Source: JBBRHQ01 sp963840235
GTDB lineage: Bacteria > Actinomycetota > Thermoleophilia > Solirubrobacterales > 70-9
DNA length: 64,000 nt
Direction of reading: 5' to 3'
NCBI GenBank assembly: GCA_963840235.1
Contig: CAWIYC010000006.1
Span: 62,001 to 126,000 of the forward strand
Positions 7,261 through 16,726 of the stretch are shown here, one piece after another (position 1 is the stretch's first letter; each line of letters begins with the position of its first letter). The position numbers were made by a program, and so were the translations under genes. The notes beneath the pieces were generated by a model, which saw nothing but the letters and a program-made list of their open reading frames with translations, ran no database searches and was not told where the DNA came from.

Positions 7261-8427
7261 TTGGCCGACGCTGGCCTCGACCTCGAGCGCGCCCGCGAGA
7301 CCTTCGAGGCCTCGACGGACTTCACCATCGGCCTCGAGGAGGAGTTCGCGATCCTCGATCCGCAGACGCTGGAGCTGCAGAACCGCTTCAAGGACCTTCA
7401 CGCGGCCTGTCTCGCCGACGAGGTTCTCGCCCACGCGGCCGCCGGCGAGCTGATCGCCTCCGAGATCGAGATCCGATCGGGCCGCGCGGAGACCTTCGCC
7501 GAGGCGCTCGACAGCCAGCGCGAGCGCCGCGCCAGGCTGTTCGCGCTGAGCTCGGAGATGGGGCTCGGCCTGGGGGCGATGGGGACGCACCCCTGGGCCG
7601 ACTACCTCGACCAGGTGATCATCGACACCCCCCATTACCAACGGCTTCGGCGGGACCTGGGCTGGGTCGCGCAGCGCAACAACACCTGGAGCATGCACGT
7701 CCACATGGGCATTCGCGGCGCCGATCGCGCGATCGCCGTCTGCGACTGGCTGCGAGAGCTGCTGCCGCTCCTGCTCGCCGCCTCCGCCAACTCGCCCTTC
7801 CTCGATCGCCGAGACACCGGCCTGCACTCGATCCGCACGGAGATCTTCACCCGCACCTTCCCCCGCTGTGGCATCCCCGCCTGCTTTCGCAGCTGGGACG
7901 AGTACGAGCGCTTCGTCCTCACCCTGGAGCGCCTCGGGTCGGTGGTCGAGTCGACCCAGCTGTGGTGGAGCGTGCGTCCCCATCACGCCTTCGGCACCGT
8001 CGAGGTGAGGATCTGCGACGCGCAGACAAGGGGGGATGAGTCCTTCGCCCTTGCGGGGCTGATCGCGGCCTGTATCGCCCAGACGGCGCTCGAATACGAC
8101 GAGCACGGCTACGACGGAGCCGGCTCGCCCCTGCCCGATCGCGAGATCGAGGAGAACTTCTGGCGTGCGATCCGCTACGGGATGGACGCCGAGATGATCG
8201 ACTTCCGCCGCGGCGCTACGAGCCCCGCGCGGACCGTCCTCGAAGAGGTCCTCGCCTGGACCGCCCCCGCCCGCGAGCAGCTCGGGATCGAGGTTGCCCT
8301 GCCGGATGCCAACGGGGCCCAGCGGGCACGGACCGCGCTCGCGGCCGGGGTCACGATCGAGGAGATCTACAGCGACGCCGTCGCCGATACCAGCTCGACC
8401 TACGGGATAGGATCCGCGGTCCGATGA
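7261..8427 (+). CDS. Carboxylate-amine ligase / glutamate-cysteine ligase family 2 (YbdK-like)
   Basis: A 388-residue ATP-dependent ligase of the GCS2 family, whose members form gamma-glutamyl amide bonds such as gamma-glutamylcysteine. The family signature TIGLEEEFAILDP lies near residues 23-35. HPWADYLDQ, NNTWSMHVHMGI and the conserved RTFPRCGIP and TVEVRICDAQT blocks follow. It starts with TTG at 7261, five bases after rex. The substrate cannot be read from sequence; several YbdK-type proteins have only weak GCL activity. Its place after glutaredoxin and rex fits a thiol or redox role. The stop overlaps the next start by four bases. Confidence 0.85.
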   Translation: MADAGLDLERARETFEASTDFTIGLEEEFAILDPQTLELQNRFKDLHAACLADEVLAHAAAGELIASEIEIRSGRAETFAEALDSQRERRARLFALSSEMGLGLGAMGTHPWADYLDQVIIDTPHYQRLRRDLGWVAQRNNTWSMHVHMGIRGADRAIAVCDWLRELLPLLLAASANSPFLDRRDTGLHSIRTEIFTRTFPRCGIPACFRSWDEYERFVLTLERLGSVVESTQLWWSVRPHHAFGTVEVRICDAQTRGDESFALAGLIAACIAQTALEYDEHGYDGAGSPLPDREIEENFWRAIRYGMDAEMIDFRRGATSPARTVLEEVLAWTAPAREQLGIEVALPDANGAQRARTALAAGVTIEEIYSDAVADTSSTYGIGSAVR

Positions 8428-8891
8428 TGAGCGACGCCGGCGAGGAGACAGCGCCCGAAGCAGAGGGGCCGCCCCCGACCGAGGAGGAGATGCGGGCCGC
8501 GCTCGAGGAGCAGATGCGCCAGGTCCGGATCGAGGACCTCGTCCTGCAGAGCGTCGCCAGCATCATCAACCTGACCGCACGAAGGATCGCCAAGCCCGAC
8601 GAGCGCGACCTGGGTCAGGCAAAGCTGGGGATAGACGCGGTTGCCGCCCTCGCCGACCTGCTGCCGGGGGAGGCCCAGAAACAGGTTCGAAACGCCCTCT
8701 CCGAGCTCCAGGTCCTCTACGCGCAGGCGGCCGGCGGAGAGGAGCCGGGCAGCGGCGGTGACGGCGGCCCCGGAGGCGGTGGGGGGCCGGGGGAGGGCGG
8801 TGGAGGGCCCCCGGGCGGCGGTCCGCCGTCACCCCCTTCGCCCGGGCCCCGCACCGAGCCCCCGCCCCGGCTCTGGACCCCGGGGTCCTGA
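8424..8891 (+). CDS. DUF1844-like protein with Gly/Pro-rich tail
   Basis: A 155-residue protein in two parts. Residues about 30-100 (VRIEDLVLQSVASIINLTARRI, then LGQAKLGIDAVAALADLLP) look like the DUF1844 helical domain, a small conserved bacterial family of unknown role. The C-terminal third is low complexity, with Gly runs followed by Pro-rich sequence, and is probably disordered. It starts at the first of two adjacent ATGs and overlaps the upstream ligase stop by four bases. A TAGGAT box lies 10 bases before the start inside the upstream gene and may give a second transcript. Confidence 0.7.
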   Translation: MMSDAGEETAPEAEGPPPTEEEMRAALEEQMRQVRIEDLVLQSVASIINLTARRIAKPDERDLGQAKLGIDAVAALADLLPGEAQKQVRNALSELQVLYAQAAGGEEPGSGGDGGPGGGGGPGEGGGGPPGGGPPSPPSPGPRTEPPPRLWTPGS

Positions 8892-8991
8892 GAATCGGGA
8901 CCGCAGGGCGCGAGGACCCCTCTCGCAGATAAACTCCCGCGCCGCCTGACCCCGGCCCGTGGGCCGCGGTAAACCCACCTAGGAGCCAAAC

Positions 8992-11076
8992 TTGACCGAT
9001 TTTCTCACCGAGTACGGAGTCGTCATCGCGCTCGTCTGCTCTGGGGCGGCGGTGGTCTACGGATTGCTGATCACGCAAAGCCTCCTCCGCCGTTCGCCCG
9101 GCAACGACCGCATGCAGGAGATCTCCTTGGCCGTGCAGGAGGGGGCGAGCGCCTACCTGCGCCGCCAGTACCAGATCATCGGCCTCGTGGCGATCCCGCT
9201 GGCGATTCTCCTATGGGTCGTCCAGAGCAGCGTCCTTCCGGCTATCGGGTTCGTGATAGGCGGTGTCCTCTCAGGCGCCACGGGGTTCATCGGGATGAAC
9301 CTCTCGGTCCGTGCCAACGCCAGGGTCGCGGAGGCGGCCCGCGGTGGTGTGCCACCGGCTCTCGACGTCGCCTTCAAGGGCGGCTCGGTGACCGGGCTGC
9401 TTGTCGTCGGCCTCGCCCTGCTGGGGGTCGCCGGCTACTTCGGCATCCTCGTGCTCACCGACCACACCGACAAGGAGGCGGTTGATGCCCTCATCGGCCT
9501 CGGCTTCGGCGGCTCGCTGATCTCGGTCTTCGCCCGGCTCGGCGGCGGCATCTTCACCAAGGCCGCCGACGTCGGCGCCGACCTCGTCGGCAAGGTCGAG
9601 GCCGGGATCCCCGAGGACGACCCGCGCAACCCGGCGGTGATCGCCGACAACGTCGGCGACAACGTCGGCGACTGCGCCGGCATGGCAGCCGACCTGTTCG
9701 AGACCTACGCGGTGACCTCGGTCGCGGTGATGCTGCTCGGCGTACTCACCTTCACCGGCGAGTTCTCGCGTGAGGCGGCGATCTTCCCGCTGGTGATCGG
9801 CGGCGTGGCAATCATCGCCTCGATCATCGGCGCCCTCTCGGTGCGAACCAAGTCCGACCGTGTCGAGGGCGCCCTCTACCAGGGGCTGATCGTCTCGGGG
9901 ATCCTCTCGATCGCCGCCTTCTACCCGGTCACCGACTGGCTCATGAGCGACCCGCTGCGGCTCGGCTTCGCCAGCGCCGGGGCGGACGCTGTCGGCGTCA
10001 CCGACCTCTGGCTCTGCGCGGTCATCGGAGTCGCCGTCACCGCCCTGCTGTTCGTGATCACCGATTACTACACCTCGACCCGCTTCCGGCCGGTGAAGAC
10101 GATCGCCAAGGCTTCGGAGACCGGCCACGCGACCAACATCATCCAGGGCCTTGCACAGGGAATGCAGTCGACCGCCGCACCGGCGCTGGTGATCGCGCTG
10201 GCGATTCTCGCGGCAAACGAGCTGGCCGGGATTTACGGGATCGGCGTCGCCGTCATGGCGCAGCTCTCGCTGACCGGCCTGATCGTCGCCCTCGACGCCT
10301 TCGGCCCGATCACCGACAACGCGGGGGGGATCGCCGAGATGGCGGATCTGCCGGAGGAGGTCCGCAACGTCACCGACCCGCTCGACGCGGTCGGAAACAC
10401 GACCAAGGCGGTCACCAAGGGGTATGCGATCGGCTCGGCCGCACTTGCGGCGCTGGTCCTGTTCGCCGCCTTCAAGAGCGAGTTGAGAGGTGAGGCGCCG
10501 GCCGGCTTCGACCTCAACAGCCTCTTTAACCTGAGCTCGCCGGACGTGCTCATCGGCCTGATCATCGGCGGGATGATGGTCTACCTGTTCGCGGCGCTGG
10601 CGATCGAAGCCGTCGGCCGGGCGGGAGGCCAGGTCGTCGAGGAGGTGCGCAAGCAGTTCCGCGAGCACCCGGGAATCATGGAGGGGACGGAGAAGCCCGA
10701 GTACGGCAAGACCGTCAGCATCGTCACCCTGGCGGCGCAGAAGGAGATGATCCTCCCCTCGCTTATCCCGATCGCGGTCCCCGTGATCGTCGGCCTGCTC
10801 AGCGTCGACGCCCTCGGCGGGCTGCTCATAGGGGTCATCATCGTCGGCCTGTTTGCGGCGATCTCGATGACCGCCGGCGGCGGCGCCTGGGACAACGCCA
10901 AGAAGCTGATCGAGGACGGTGCCTACGGCGGCAAGGGCTCCGAGGCCCACGCCGCCTCGGTCACCGGAGACACGGTCGGAGACCCCTACAAGGACACCGC
11001 CGGGCCGGCGATCAACCCGATGATCAAGGTGGCCAACATCGTCGCCATCCTGATCATCCCGATCGTCCACTTCTGA
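8992..11076 (+). CDS. hppA: K+-insensitive H+-translocating membrane pyrophosphatase
   Basis: An integral membrane pump of about 16 helices and 694 residues that couples pyrophosphate hydrolysis to proton export. The catalytic block DVGADLVGKVEAGIPEDDP followed by DNVGDNVGDCAGMAADLFETY is complete, and the second acidic cluster (DAFGPITDNAGGIAEM) is present. Subtype can be read from GNTTKA (before VTKGYAIGS): lysine here marks K+-independent pumps, while K+-dependent ones have GNTTAA. The TTG start at 8992 is set by AGGAG at 8981-8985 with six bases of spacing. It is probably monocistronic, with a long imperfect hairpin 25 bases after the stop. Confidence 0.96.
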   Translation: MTDFLTEYGVVIALVCSGAAVVYGLLITQSLLRRSPGNDRMQEISLAVQEGASAYLRRQYQIIGLVAIPLAILLWVVQSSVLPAIGFVIGGVLSGATGFIGMNLSVRANARVAEAARGGVPPALDVAFKGGSVTGLLVVGLALLGVAGYFGILVLTDHTDKEAVDALIGLGFGGSLISVFARLGGGIFTKAADVGADLVGKVEAGIPEDDPRNPAVIADNVGDNVGDCAGMAADLFETYAVTSVAVMLLGVLTFTGEFSREAAIFPLVIGGVAIIASIIGALSVRTKSDRVEGALYQGLIVSGILSIAAFYPVTDWLMSDPLRLGFASAGADAVGVTDLWLCAVIGVAVTALLFVITDYYTSTRFRPVKTIAKASETGHATNIIQGLAQGMQSTAAPALVIALAILAANELAGIYGIGVAVMAQLSLTGLIVALDAFGPITDNAGGIAEMADLPEEVRNVTDPLDAVGNTTKAVTKGYAIGSAALAALVLFAAFKSELRGEAPAGFDLNSLFNLSSPDVLIGLIIGGMMVYLFAALAIEAVGRAGGQVVEEVRKQFREHPGIMEGTEKPEYGKTVSIVTLAAQKEMILPSLIPIAVPVIVGLLSVDALGGLLIGVIIVGLFAAISMTAGGGAWDNAKKLIEDGAYGGKGSEAHAASVTGDTVGDPYKDTAGPAINPMIKVANIVAILIIPIVHF

Positions 11077-11101
11077 GCACCGGCGCGGCCGGTTGCCGCT
11101 G

Positions 11102-11146
11102 GGTTGGGCGGATTTCGGCGCCATAACGGCCGCAATCCACCCAACC
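11102..11146 (+). terminator. Long imperfect hairpin after hppA (hairpin family copy 1)
   Basis: Arms 11102-11114 and 11134-11146 pair over 13 positions with one mismatch, around a 19-base loop containing TTCGGCGCCAT. There is no T-tract. Its position 25 bases after the hppA stop suggests a terminator or mRNA-stabilising element. The loop core resembles two other intergenic hairpins at 19271-19313 and 25461-25500. Confidence 0.5.
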
Positions 11147-11276
11147 AGGCGTTCGGCCGCCCCGGGGCCCGGGTGCTGGGGCCCTCGCGAGAGTGCAATT
11201 AGGCACCAATGAGGTGACCGATCGCACTCTCGGCGGCTGCGGCCGCGCGGCCGGGTCGCGGATGCGGTCGGGACGG

Positions 11277-11282
11277 TAGGTT
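11277..11282 (+). promoter_or_regulatory. Candidate -10 box of a leaderless transcript
   Basis: TAGGTT ends six bases before the GTG start at 11289, and there is no Shine-Dalgarno sequence between them. Transcription would then begin at or next to the start codon. Confidence 0.45.
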
Positions 11283-11288
11283 TGAGCC

Positions 11289-12422
11289 GTGAGCGAGGCC
11301 TGGGAGCAGGCGGTCAACCTGGCGGACTTCGAGCGGATCGCCTCGGAGCGCCTCGATGCGGGGACGCTGGGGTATTTCGCGGGTGGGGCGGCAGATGAGA
11401 TCACCCTTCGCGACAACGTCGCCGCCTGGCGGCGCTGGCGCCTGCGGCCACGGGTACTGGTGGACGTCAGCGAGGTTCGCACCGACGTGGAGCTGCTCGG
11501 CGGCCCCTGCTCGATGCCGGTCTGCGTCGCTCCGGTCGCCTTCCAGAGGCTGGTGGACCCTGACGGAGAGGTGGCGATGGCGCGCGCGGCAGCGGCCGCC
11601 GGAACCGTGATGTCGCTGTCGACGATTGCGACGGCGCGGCCGAGCGAGGTCGCCGCCGGCGCCCCCGGCGGGCGCCGCTTCTTCCAGCTCTACAGCTTTC
11701 GTGACGAGGCGGTGACGCGGGCGCTGATGGAGGAGGCGGTCGAGTCCGGCTTCGAAGCGATCCTGCTGACGGTCGACGCCCCGGTGGCGAGCCTGCGCGA
11801 GCGCGATCAGAGAACCGGCTTCACGATCCCGCCCGAGGTCAGGGCTCCGAGTCTCGACGCCGCCCTCGGCGGCGGCAAGCCGGTCGCCGTGACCGAGGTA
11901 TTCGCCCAGATCAACCCAGCGCTCGACTGGCAGGACCTCGACGACCTCGCGTCCGAATGCAGCCTCCCGGTCCTCGTCAAGGGGGTCTTTACCGCCGAGG
12001 ACGCTGCGCTCTCGATCGAGCATGGCGCAGCCGGAGTCGTCGTCTCCAATCACGGAGGCCGTCAGCTCGACTGCGTCGGCGCCAGTGCCGATGTGCTCCC
12101 CGAAGTGGTCGAGGCGGTCGAGGGGCGGGGGAGTGTGATCGTCGACGGCGGCATTCGCCGCGGGACCGACGTCGCCGTCGCCCTGGCGCTGGGGGCGGAC
12201 GCCGTCCTCGTTGGCCGTCCGGCCCTCTGGGGACTCGCTGCCGGGGGGGAGTCGGGGGCGTTGCGGGTGCTGGAGATGCTGCGTGACGAGCTTGCCCTGA
12301 CGCTGGCGCTCTGCGGGTGCACCTCGCCTGCCGAGCTGAACCGAAGGCACGTGGAGAGGGGCCCGGTCGGCTCCGTATATTCGGTTCGGATGTCAGACCA
12401 TTTCGGCACCGCCGATGGCTAG
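11289..12422 (+). CDS. FMN-dependent alpha-hydroxy-acid oxidase/dehydrogenase
   Basis: A 377-residue TIM-barrel flavoenzyme of the glycolate oxidase/lactate dehydrogenase family, which oxidises 2-hydroxy acids to 2-oxo acids. The catalytic histidine lies in SNHGGRQLD (about 253-261), the phosphate-binding segment is DGGIRRGTD with GADAVLVGRP, and the N-terminal APVAFQRL and FQLYSFRD blocks are intact. The substrate is unknown; the family also includes oxidases for lactate, mandelate and long-chain hydroxy acids. The GTG start has a -10-like TAGGTT six bases upstream. The stop overlaps the APC permease start by 8 bases, so the two are probably co-expressed. Confidence 0.9.
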   Translation: MSEAWEQAVNLADFERIASERLDAGTLGYFAGGAADEITLRDNVAAWRRWRLRPRVLVDVSEVRTDVELLGGPCSMPVCVAPVAFQRLVDPDGEVAMARAAAAAGTVMSLSTIATARPSEVAAGAPGGRRFFQLYSFRDEAVTRALMEEAVESGFEAILLTVDAPVASLRERDQRTGFTIPPEVRAPSLDAALGGGKPVAVTEVFAQINPALDWQDLDDLASECSLPVLVKGVFTAEDAALSIEHGAAGVVVSNHGGRQLDCVGASADVLPEVVEAVEGRGSVIVDGGIRRGTDVAVALALGADAVLVGRPALWGLAAGGESGALRVLEMLRDELALTLALCGCTSPAELNRRHVERGPVGSVYSVRMSDHFGTADG

Positions 12423-14319
12423 GCGGATACCGCAGGACGAATCCCTCAGCCGCGTGCACGGCGTCGGCGCCCTCTTCGCCGCCGCCTACGGCAACGTCGG
12501 CTCCTCGATCTACTACGCGCTCGGCGTCACCGCGGCATTCGCCCTCGGGCTGACGCCGGTCGCCTTCGTCATCTCCGGGTTGATCTTCATGTTCACCGCC
12601 GCCACCTACGCCGAGGCGACGGTGATGTACCCAGAGGCCGGCGGCTCCTCGAGCTTCGCCCGCCATGCCTTCAACGAGGTCGTCAGCTTCGTCGCCGCCT
12701 GGGGACAGATGCTCAACTACATCATCACGGTCGCTATCTCGGCCTTCTTCGTCCCGCACTACCTGGCGGTTTTCTGGGAGCCGCTCGGGCGTGGGCCGGG
12801 AGACGTGATCGGCGGCGCAGTGCTGATCGTCATGCTCGCCGCCCTCAACGTCAAGGGCACGCAGGAGTCGGCCAAGCTCAACCTGGTGCTGGCGGTTGCC
12901 GATCTGGCGACTCAGGTCGTCCTCGTCCTGATCGGCCTCTTCCTCGTCTTCAGCCCCGAGGTCCTTGTTGACAACGTCCACCTGGGGGTCGCCCCAACCT
13001 GGAGCGATTTCGCCCTCGGGATCGCGGTGGGGATGATCGCCTACACCGGAATCGAGACGATCTCGAACATGGCCGAGGAAGCAAAGGACGCCTCGCGCAC
13101 GATCCCGCGTGGCGTCGGCCTGGTCGTCCTCGCCGTTCTCGGCCTCTACCTGCTGATCCCGATGATCGCCCTCTCGGCGCTGCCGGTGACCCAGAACGCG
13201 GCCGGTGATTTCACCACCCAACTCGGCACAACCTTCGCCGACGACCCGATCCTCGGGATCGTCGAGAACCTCGGCCTCGGCGCCGGGCTCACCGACATCC
13301 TCCGCATCTATGTCGGCATCCTCGCCGCCGTGATCCTGATCATCGCCACCAACGCCGGCCTGATCGGAGTCTCGCGACTCACATATTCGATGGGCCAGCA
13401 CCGCCAGCTGCCGGAGGGCCTGCGGCAGGTGCACCCGACCTTTCGCACCCCCTACATCGCGATCATCGTCTTCTCCGGGATCGCGATCATCACCCTGCTT
13501 CCGGGCCAGACCACCTTCCTGGCGACGATGTACTCGTTCGGAGCGATGCTCTCGTTCACGATTGCCCACGTCTCGGTCATCCGTCTGCGCCAGAAGCAGG
13601 CGGACAGGGAGCGGCCGTGGAAGCCGCCGCTCAACGTCCGGGCCTTCGGGTTCGAGGTTCCGGTTACCGCGGTGCTCGGGGGTCTCGGCACCTTCGCCGC
13701 CTGGATCGTCGTCATGGCCCTGAACCCGAAGACGCTGGTGGTCGGCTCGGCCTGGATGGTGCTGGGGGTGACGCTCTACGTCCTCTACAGGCGGCGGCAG
13801 AGGCTGCCGCTGGCGAAGACGGTCAAGGTCAAGCTCAAGGCCCCTCTCGGGGTCGAGGACATCGAGTACCGCAGCGTCGTAGTCGCCTTCGAGGACGGGC
13901 AGCCGTTCTCCCAGGAGATGGTGGCGACGGCGGTCAAGCTGGCCTCGACCCGCCGCCGCGGGATCCACGTCCACTCGATGATCGAGGTCCCCAACCACCT
14001 GCCGCTGAACGCCGAAATGAAGCGCGAGGAATCCGACGCGCAGAGCAAGATCGAGCAGGCGAAGCTGATCGGCGGCATGCGCGTAAGCGGCCACGTCGAT
14101 CGTGTCCGGCCCGGGCAGGCCGGCTACTCGATCTCGAAGGAGGCCGAGATGATCAGGGCGGTCGCCGTCGTCGTCGGCCTGCGCTACCGCAACGGCACTC
14201 CGCTCTACGGCAAGACGCTGCAGACTGTTCTCGGCGAGCGCCCCTGCAGGGTGATCGTCGTCTCCGAGGGGGGCGGGCGGCCCGAGCCCGAACCCTCGCC
14301 CGTCCTCGTCGGAGCCTGA
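12415..14319 (+). CDS. APC-superfamily permease with C-terminal USP-like domain (first copy)
   Basis: A 634-residue membrane protein. Residues about 15-455 form an APC-type transporter with roughly 12 helices, including the first-helix GNVGSSIYYALGV motif and YPEAGGSSSFARHAF after helix 2. A cytosolic domain of about 170 residues follows (YRSVVVAFEDGQPFS, then TVLGERPCRVIVVSE), with the beta-alpha pattern of universal-stress-protein folds. This is the architecture of the KimA potassium transporter group and of an APC gene next to ceoBC in mycobacteria. Two TrkA/RCK genes lie downstream, which favours potassium, but amino acids cannot be excluded. It overlaps the oxidase gene by 8 bases. Confidence 0.88.
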   Translation: MARRIPQDESLSRVHGVGALFAAAYGNVGSSIYYALGVTAAFALGLTPVAFVISGLIFMFTAATYAEATVMYPEAGGSSSFARHAFNEVVSFVAAWGQMLNYIITVAISAFFVPHYLAVFWEPLGRGPGDVIGGAVLIVMLAALNVKGTQESAKLNLVLAVADLATQVVLVLIGLFLVFSPEVLVDNVHLGVAPTWSDFALGIAVGMIAYTGIETISNMAEEAKDASRTIPRGVGLVVLAVLGLYLLIPMIALSALPVTQNAAGDFTTQLGTTFADDPILGIVENLGLGAGLTDILRIYVGILAAVILIIATNAGLIGVSRLTYSMGQHRQLPEGLRQVHPTFRTPYIAIIVFSGIAIITLLPGQTTFLATMYSFGAMLSFTIAHVSVIRLRQKQADRERPWKPPLNVRAFGFEVPVTAVLGGLGTFAAWIVVMALNPKTLVVGSAWMVLGVTLYVLYRRRQRLPLAKTVKVKLKAPLGVEDIEYRSVVVAFEDGQPFSQEMVATAVKLASTRRRGIHVHSMIEVPNHLPLNAEMKREESDAQSKIEQAKLIGGMRVSGHVDRVRPGQAGYSISKEAEMIRAVAVVVGLRYRNGTPLYGKTLQTVLGERPCRVIVVSEGGGRPEPEPSPVLVGA

Positions 14320-14335
14320 GGCCCGGAGCCCTTTC

Positions 14336-14341
14336 TAGAAT
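14336..14341 (+). promoter_or_regulatory. Candidate -10 box of a leaderless transcript
   Basis: TAGAAT ends seven bases before the ATG at 14349. No ribosome binding site is visible, as expected for a leaderless mRNA. Confidence 0.5.
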
Positions 14342-14348
14342 CGCGACC

Positions 14349-14543
14349 ATGGCATCGCCCGAGGGGATCTATCACGGCTCAGTGCGCGCATTCTCGGTCG
14401 TCTTCATCGCGATCGGGCTGGTCGTCCTGGTGGTGACGCTGAGCGCCGGGGGCGGCCCGCTATCGGTCGGAGTTCTGATGGGGGTGGCTTTCGTCGCCGT
14501 CGGCGGCGGCCGCCTCTGGGCGGGCTCGCGGATGCGCCGGTGA
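14349..14543 (+). CDS. Small two-helix membrane protein
   Basis: A 64-residue protein with two hydrophobic segments (about residues 14-33 and 39-57) separated by a short Gly-rich turn, and a basic C-terminus (GSRMRR). The family is not recognised. It sits between the two APC-USP permease genes and its stop overlaps the second permease start by four bases (GTGA), so it is co-translated with it. It could be a small accessory subunit of that transporter, but this is only a guess from position. A TAGAAT box seven bases before the ATG suggests that a leaderless transcript starts here. Confidence 0.65.
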   Translation: MASPEGIYHGSVRAFSVVFIAIGLVVLVVTLSAGGGPLSVGVLMGVAFVAVGGGRLWAGSRMRR

Positions 14544-16696
14544 CCGACCCCGGCGGCGACGGCGGCCGCAGCGGGCGCGCCGGGGCCGGCGGTAGCGGGC
14601 CGGGCAATACCGGTAAGAGCGGCGCCGGGCAGGGAGAGCCGGAGCATCCCGACATGCTCCGCCGCGGCCTCGGAGTGCCGTGGCTGTTCGCCGCGATCTA
14701 CTCGGCGGTCGGCTTCTCGATCTACTTCGCACTCGGGGTCGTCGCCGACCGCGGTCTCGGGCTGACGCCCCTGATCTTCCTCGTCTCCGGGCTGCTGTTC
14801 GTGCTCACCGCACTCAGCTACGTCGAGGGCGGGGCGATGTTTCGCGAGCGCGGGGGATCCTCGACCTTCGCCCGCTACGCCTTCAACGAGCTGATCTCAT
14901 TCATCGCTGGCTGGGCGATCCTGATCGACTACCTGATCGTGATCGCCCTGGCGGCGATCTCGGTCCCCCACTACCTCTCGCCGGTCTCCGCCGACTTCAG
15001 CGAGCCGGGATGGGAAATCGCAGTCGCCGCCGCCGTGATCGCCGCCGCCTGCCTGCTGAACGTCCGCGACATCAGCGGAAGCAAGCGACAGCGGGCACTC
15101 GCCGGGCTGGCGCTGGCCGACGTCCTCCTCCAGCTCGCCGTGATCGCGGTCGGCGTGCTCGCGGTCTGGCACCCCGACCGCCTCACCGCCGAGCTCAACC
15201 TCTTCTCCAGCCCCGAATTCGTCGACGTCGTCTATGCGGCCGTGCTGGCGATGCTCGCCTACGCCGGTATCGAAGCCGCCTCGAACCTGGCCCCGGACAT
15301 CGAGTTCGGCAGCCGCGACCTGAAGCGGATCGTCTCGGTCGGGGCGGTGACGGTGCCGCTGATCTACGCCGGGATGGCGGCGATCGCGCTGATGGCGGTC
15401 CCGGTCGTCGCCGGCCCCACCGGTCCCGAGACCGCCCTCGGTACCAAGTACGTCGAGGACCCGGTGCTCGGGGTGGTTTCCGCCTACCATCCGAGCTGGC
15501 TTGCCGACCTGATGAGGTGGATCGTCGGCCTGGGGGCCGCGGCGGTGCTGTTCTCGGCGGCGACGACCTCGATGCTCGGGGTCTCACGCCACATCTACAC
15601 CCTTGCGATCAACCGCCAGATCCCGAGCTGGCTGGGCAAGCTAAACAAGCGCTACTCGACCCCGCACGTCGCGATCGCGCTCTCGGGGCTGATCGCAGTC
15701 GGCCTGGTGGTGCCCACTGACGTCAAGCTGCTGGCCGGGATCTACGCCTTCGGCGCGACCCTGGCCCTGACCATCGCCCATCTCTCGGTCATCCGCCTGC
15801 GCCTCACCGACCCGGACCGGGAGCGGCCGTTCAGGATTCCGCTCGGGATGCCGTGGAGGGGGCAGGAGCTGCCGGTCCCGGCGATCTTCGCGGCACTGGT
15901 CAGCGCTCTCGCCTTCGCCAGCGTCATCCTCTACCACGACCGTGCCCGCTGGGTCGGTGGCGGCTGGATGCTGTTCGGGATTGTCAGCTATGTCGTTTAC
16001 CGGCGCTTCTTCGAGCAGACCAGCCTCACCAGGAGGGTGTCGGTCAGCCCCGAGGCGCTGACCAAGCAGGTGCCCCAGGTCGAGTTCCGAAACATCCTCG
16101 TGCCCGTCTTCGGGACCGAGCTCGACGACGACATCGTCGGCACCGCCGGCCGCCTGGCGGCGGCGGAGTTGGACGAACACGGATTGAAGATGCCGCGCGG
16201 TTTCGGCAAGCGCGACAAGGAGCGCACCGGAGCCTCGCTCACGGTGATGCACGTGATCAAGGTCCCGCTGAGCCTGCCCGAGGACGCCCAGCTGCCGGAT
16301 GAGGAGGCGAGGGCGGAGCGGATCCTCGAGCGGGCGAGAGAGGTAGGGGACGAGTACGAGAACGTCAGGGTGCGGAAGTTGTATGTGCGTGGTCGCGAGG
16401 TCGGGCCGAAGATCGTCCAGGTGGCGCGTGATCTCGGGGTCGAGGCGATCGTCATGGGCGGAGAGCCCCCGTCGAAGATCCGCGGCGGCGCGATCTTCGG
16501 CGGGATCGGCGGGACCAAGCCGCCGGAGGTGGGGGCGGCGACCGAGTACGTGCTGAAGAAGTCGCCCTGCCGGGTGCTGCTGACGGCACCCCCCGAGAGC
16601 GTGGTCGAGGATGAGGGGGATGACGGGGACGAGGAGGCCGGCGACGGCAAGGCCGGCCGCACCGCGCCCGACGGAGATCGATCGGCCGCCGATTAG
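14540..16696 (+). CDS. APC-superfamily permease with C-terminal USP-like domain (second copy)
   Basis: A 718-residue paralogue of the permease at 12415. A Gly/Ser-rich N-terminal extension of about 40 residues precedes the 12-helix APC core (AAIYSAVGFSIYFALGV, then ERGGSSTFARYAFNEL). From about residue 515 a longer USP domain follows (VEFRNILVPVFGTELDD), with LGVEAIVMGGEPP and a Gly-rich loop before CRVLLTAP, close to the ATP-binding G-x2-G-x9-G signature of nucleotide-binding USPs. The C-terminal 30 residues are acidic. The GTG start overlaps the small membrane protein gene. A nucleotide such as ATP or c-di-AMP may regulate transport; that is inference. Confidence 0.88.
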   Translation: MTDPGGDGGRSGRAGAGGSGPGNTGKSGAGQGEPEHPDMLRRGLGVPWLFAAIYSAVGFSIYFALGVVADRGLGLTPLIFLVSGLLFVLTALSYVEGGAMFRERGGSSTFARYAFNELISFIAGWAILIDYLIVIALAAISVPHYLSPVSADFSEPGWEIAVAAAVIAAACLLNVRDISGSKRQRALAGLALADVLLQLAVIAVGVLAVWHPDRLTAELNLFSSPEFVDVVYAAVLAMLAYAGIEAASNLAPDIEFGSRDLKRIVSVGAVTVPLIYAGMAAIALMAVPVVAGPTGPETALGTKYVEDPVLGVVSAYHPSWLADLMRWIVGLGAAAVLFSAATTSMLGVSRHIYTLAINRQIPSWLGKLNKRYSTPHVAIALSGLIAVGLVVPTDVKLLAGIYAFGATLALTIAHLSVIRLRLTDPDRERPFRIPLGMPWRGQELPVPAIFAALVSALAFASVILYHDRARWVGGGWMLFGIVSYVVYRRFFEQTSLTRRVSVSPEALTKQVPQVEFRNILVPVFGTELDDDIVGTAGRLAAAELDEHGLKMPRGFGKRDKERTGASLTVMHVIKVPLSLPEDAQLPDEEARAERILERAREVGDEYENVRVRKLYVRGREVGPKIVQVARDLGVEAIVMGGEPPSKIRGGAIFGGIGGTKPPEVGAATEYVLKKSPCRVLLTAPPESVVEDEGDDGDEEAGDGKAGRTAPDGDRSAAD

Positions 16697-16713
16697 CCTG
16701 CGCCCGGCTTCTC

Positions 16714-16719
16714 TAGTAT
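16714..16719 (+). promoter_or_regulatory. Candidate -10 box of a leaderless transcript
   Basis: TAGTAT ends seven bases before the ATG at 16727, with no Shine-Dalgarno sequence. It would drive the two RCK genes separately from the permeases. Confidence 0.5.
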
Positions 16720-16726
16720 CCGCTTG

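Noticed and set aside
8745..8880. Gly- and Pro-rich repetitive DNA as a possible repeat array
   Set aside because: It lies in frame within the DUF1844-like gene and is a low-complexity protein tail, not a CRISPR or tandem DNA array. The Ala-Pro and Gly-Ser blocks at 19900-20100 and the Pro-rich start of mltG are similar.
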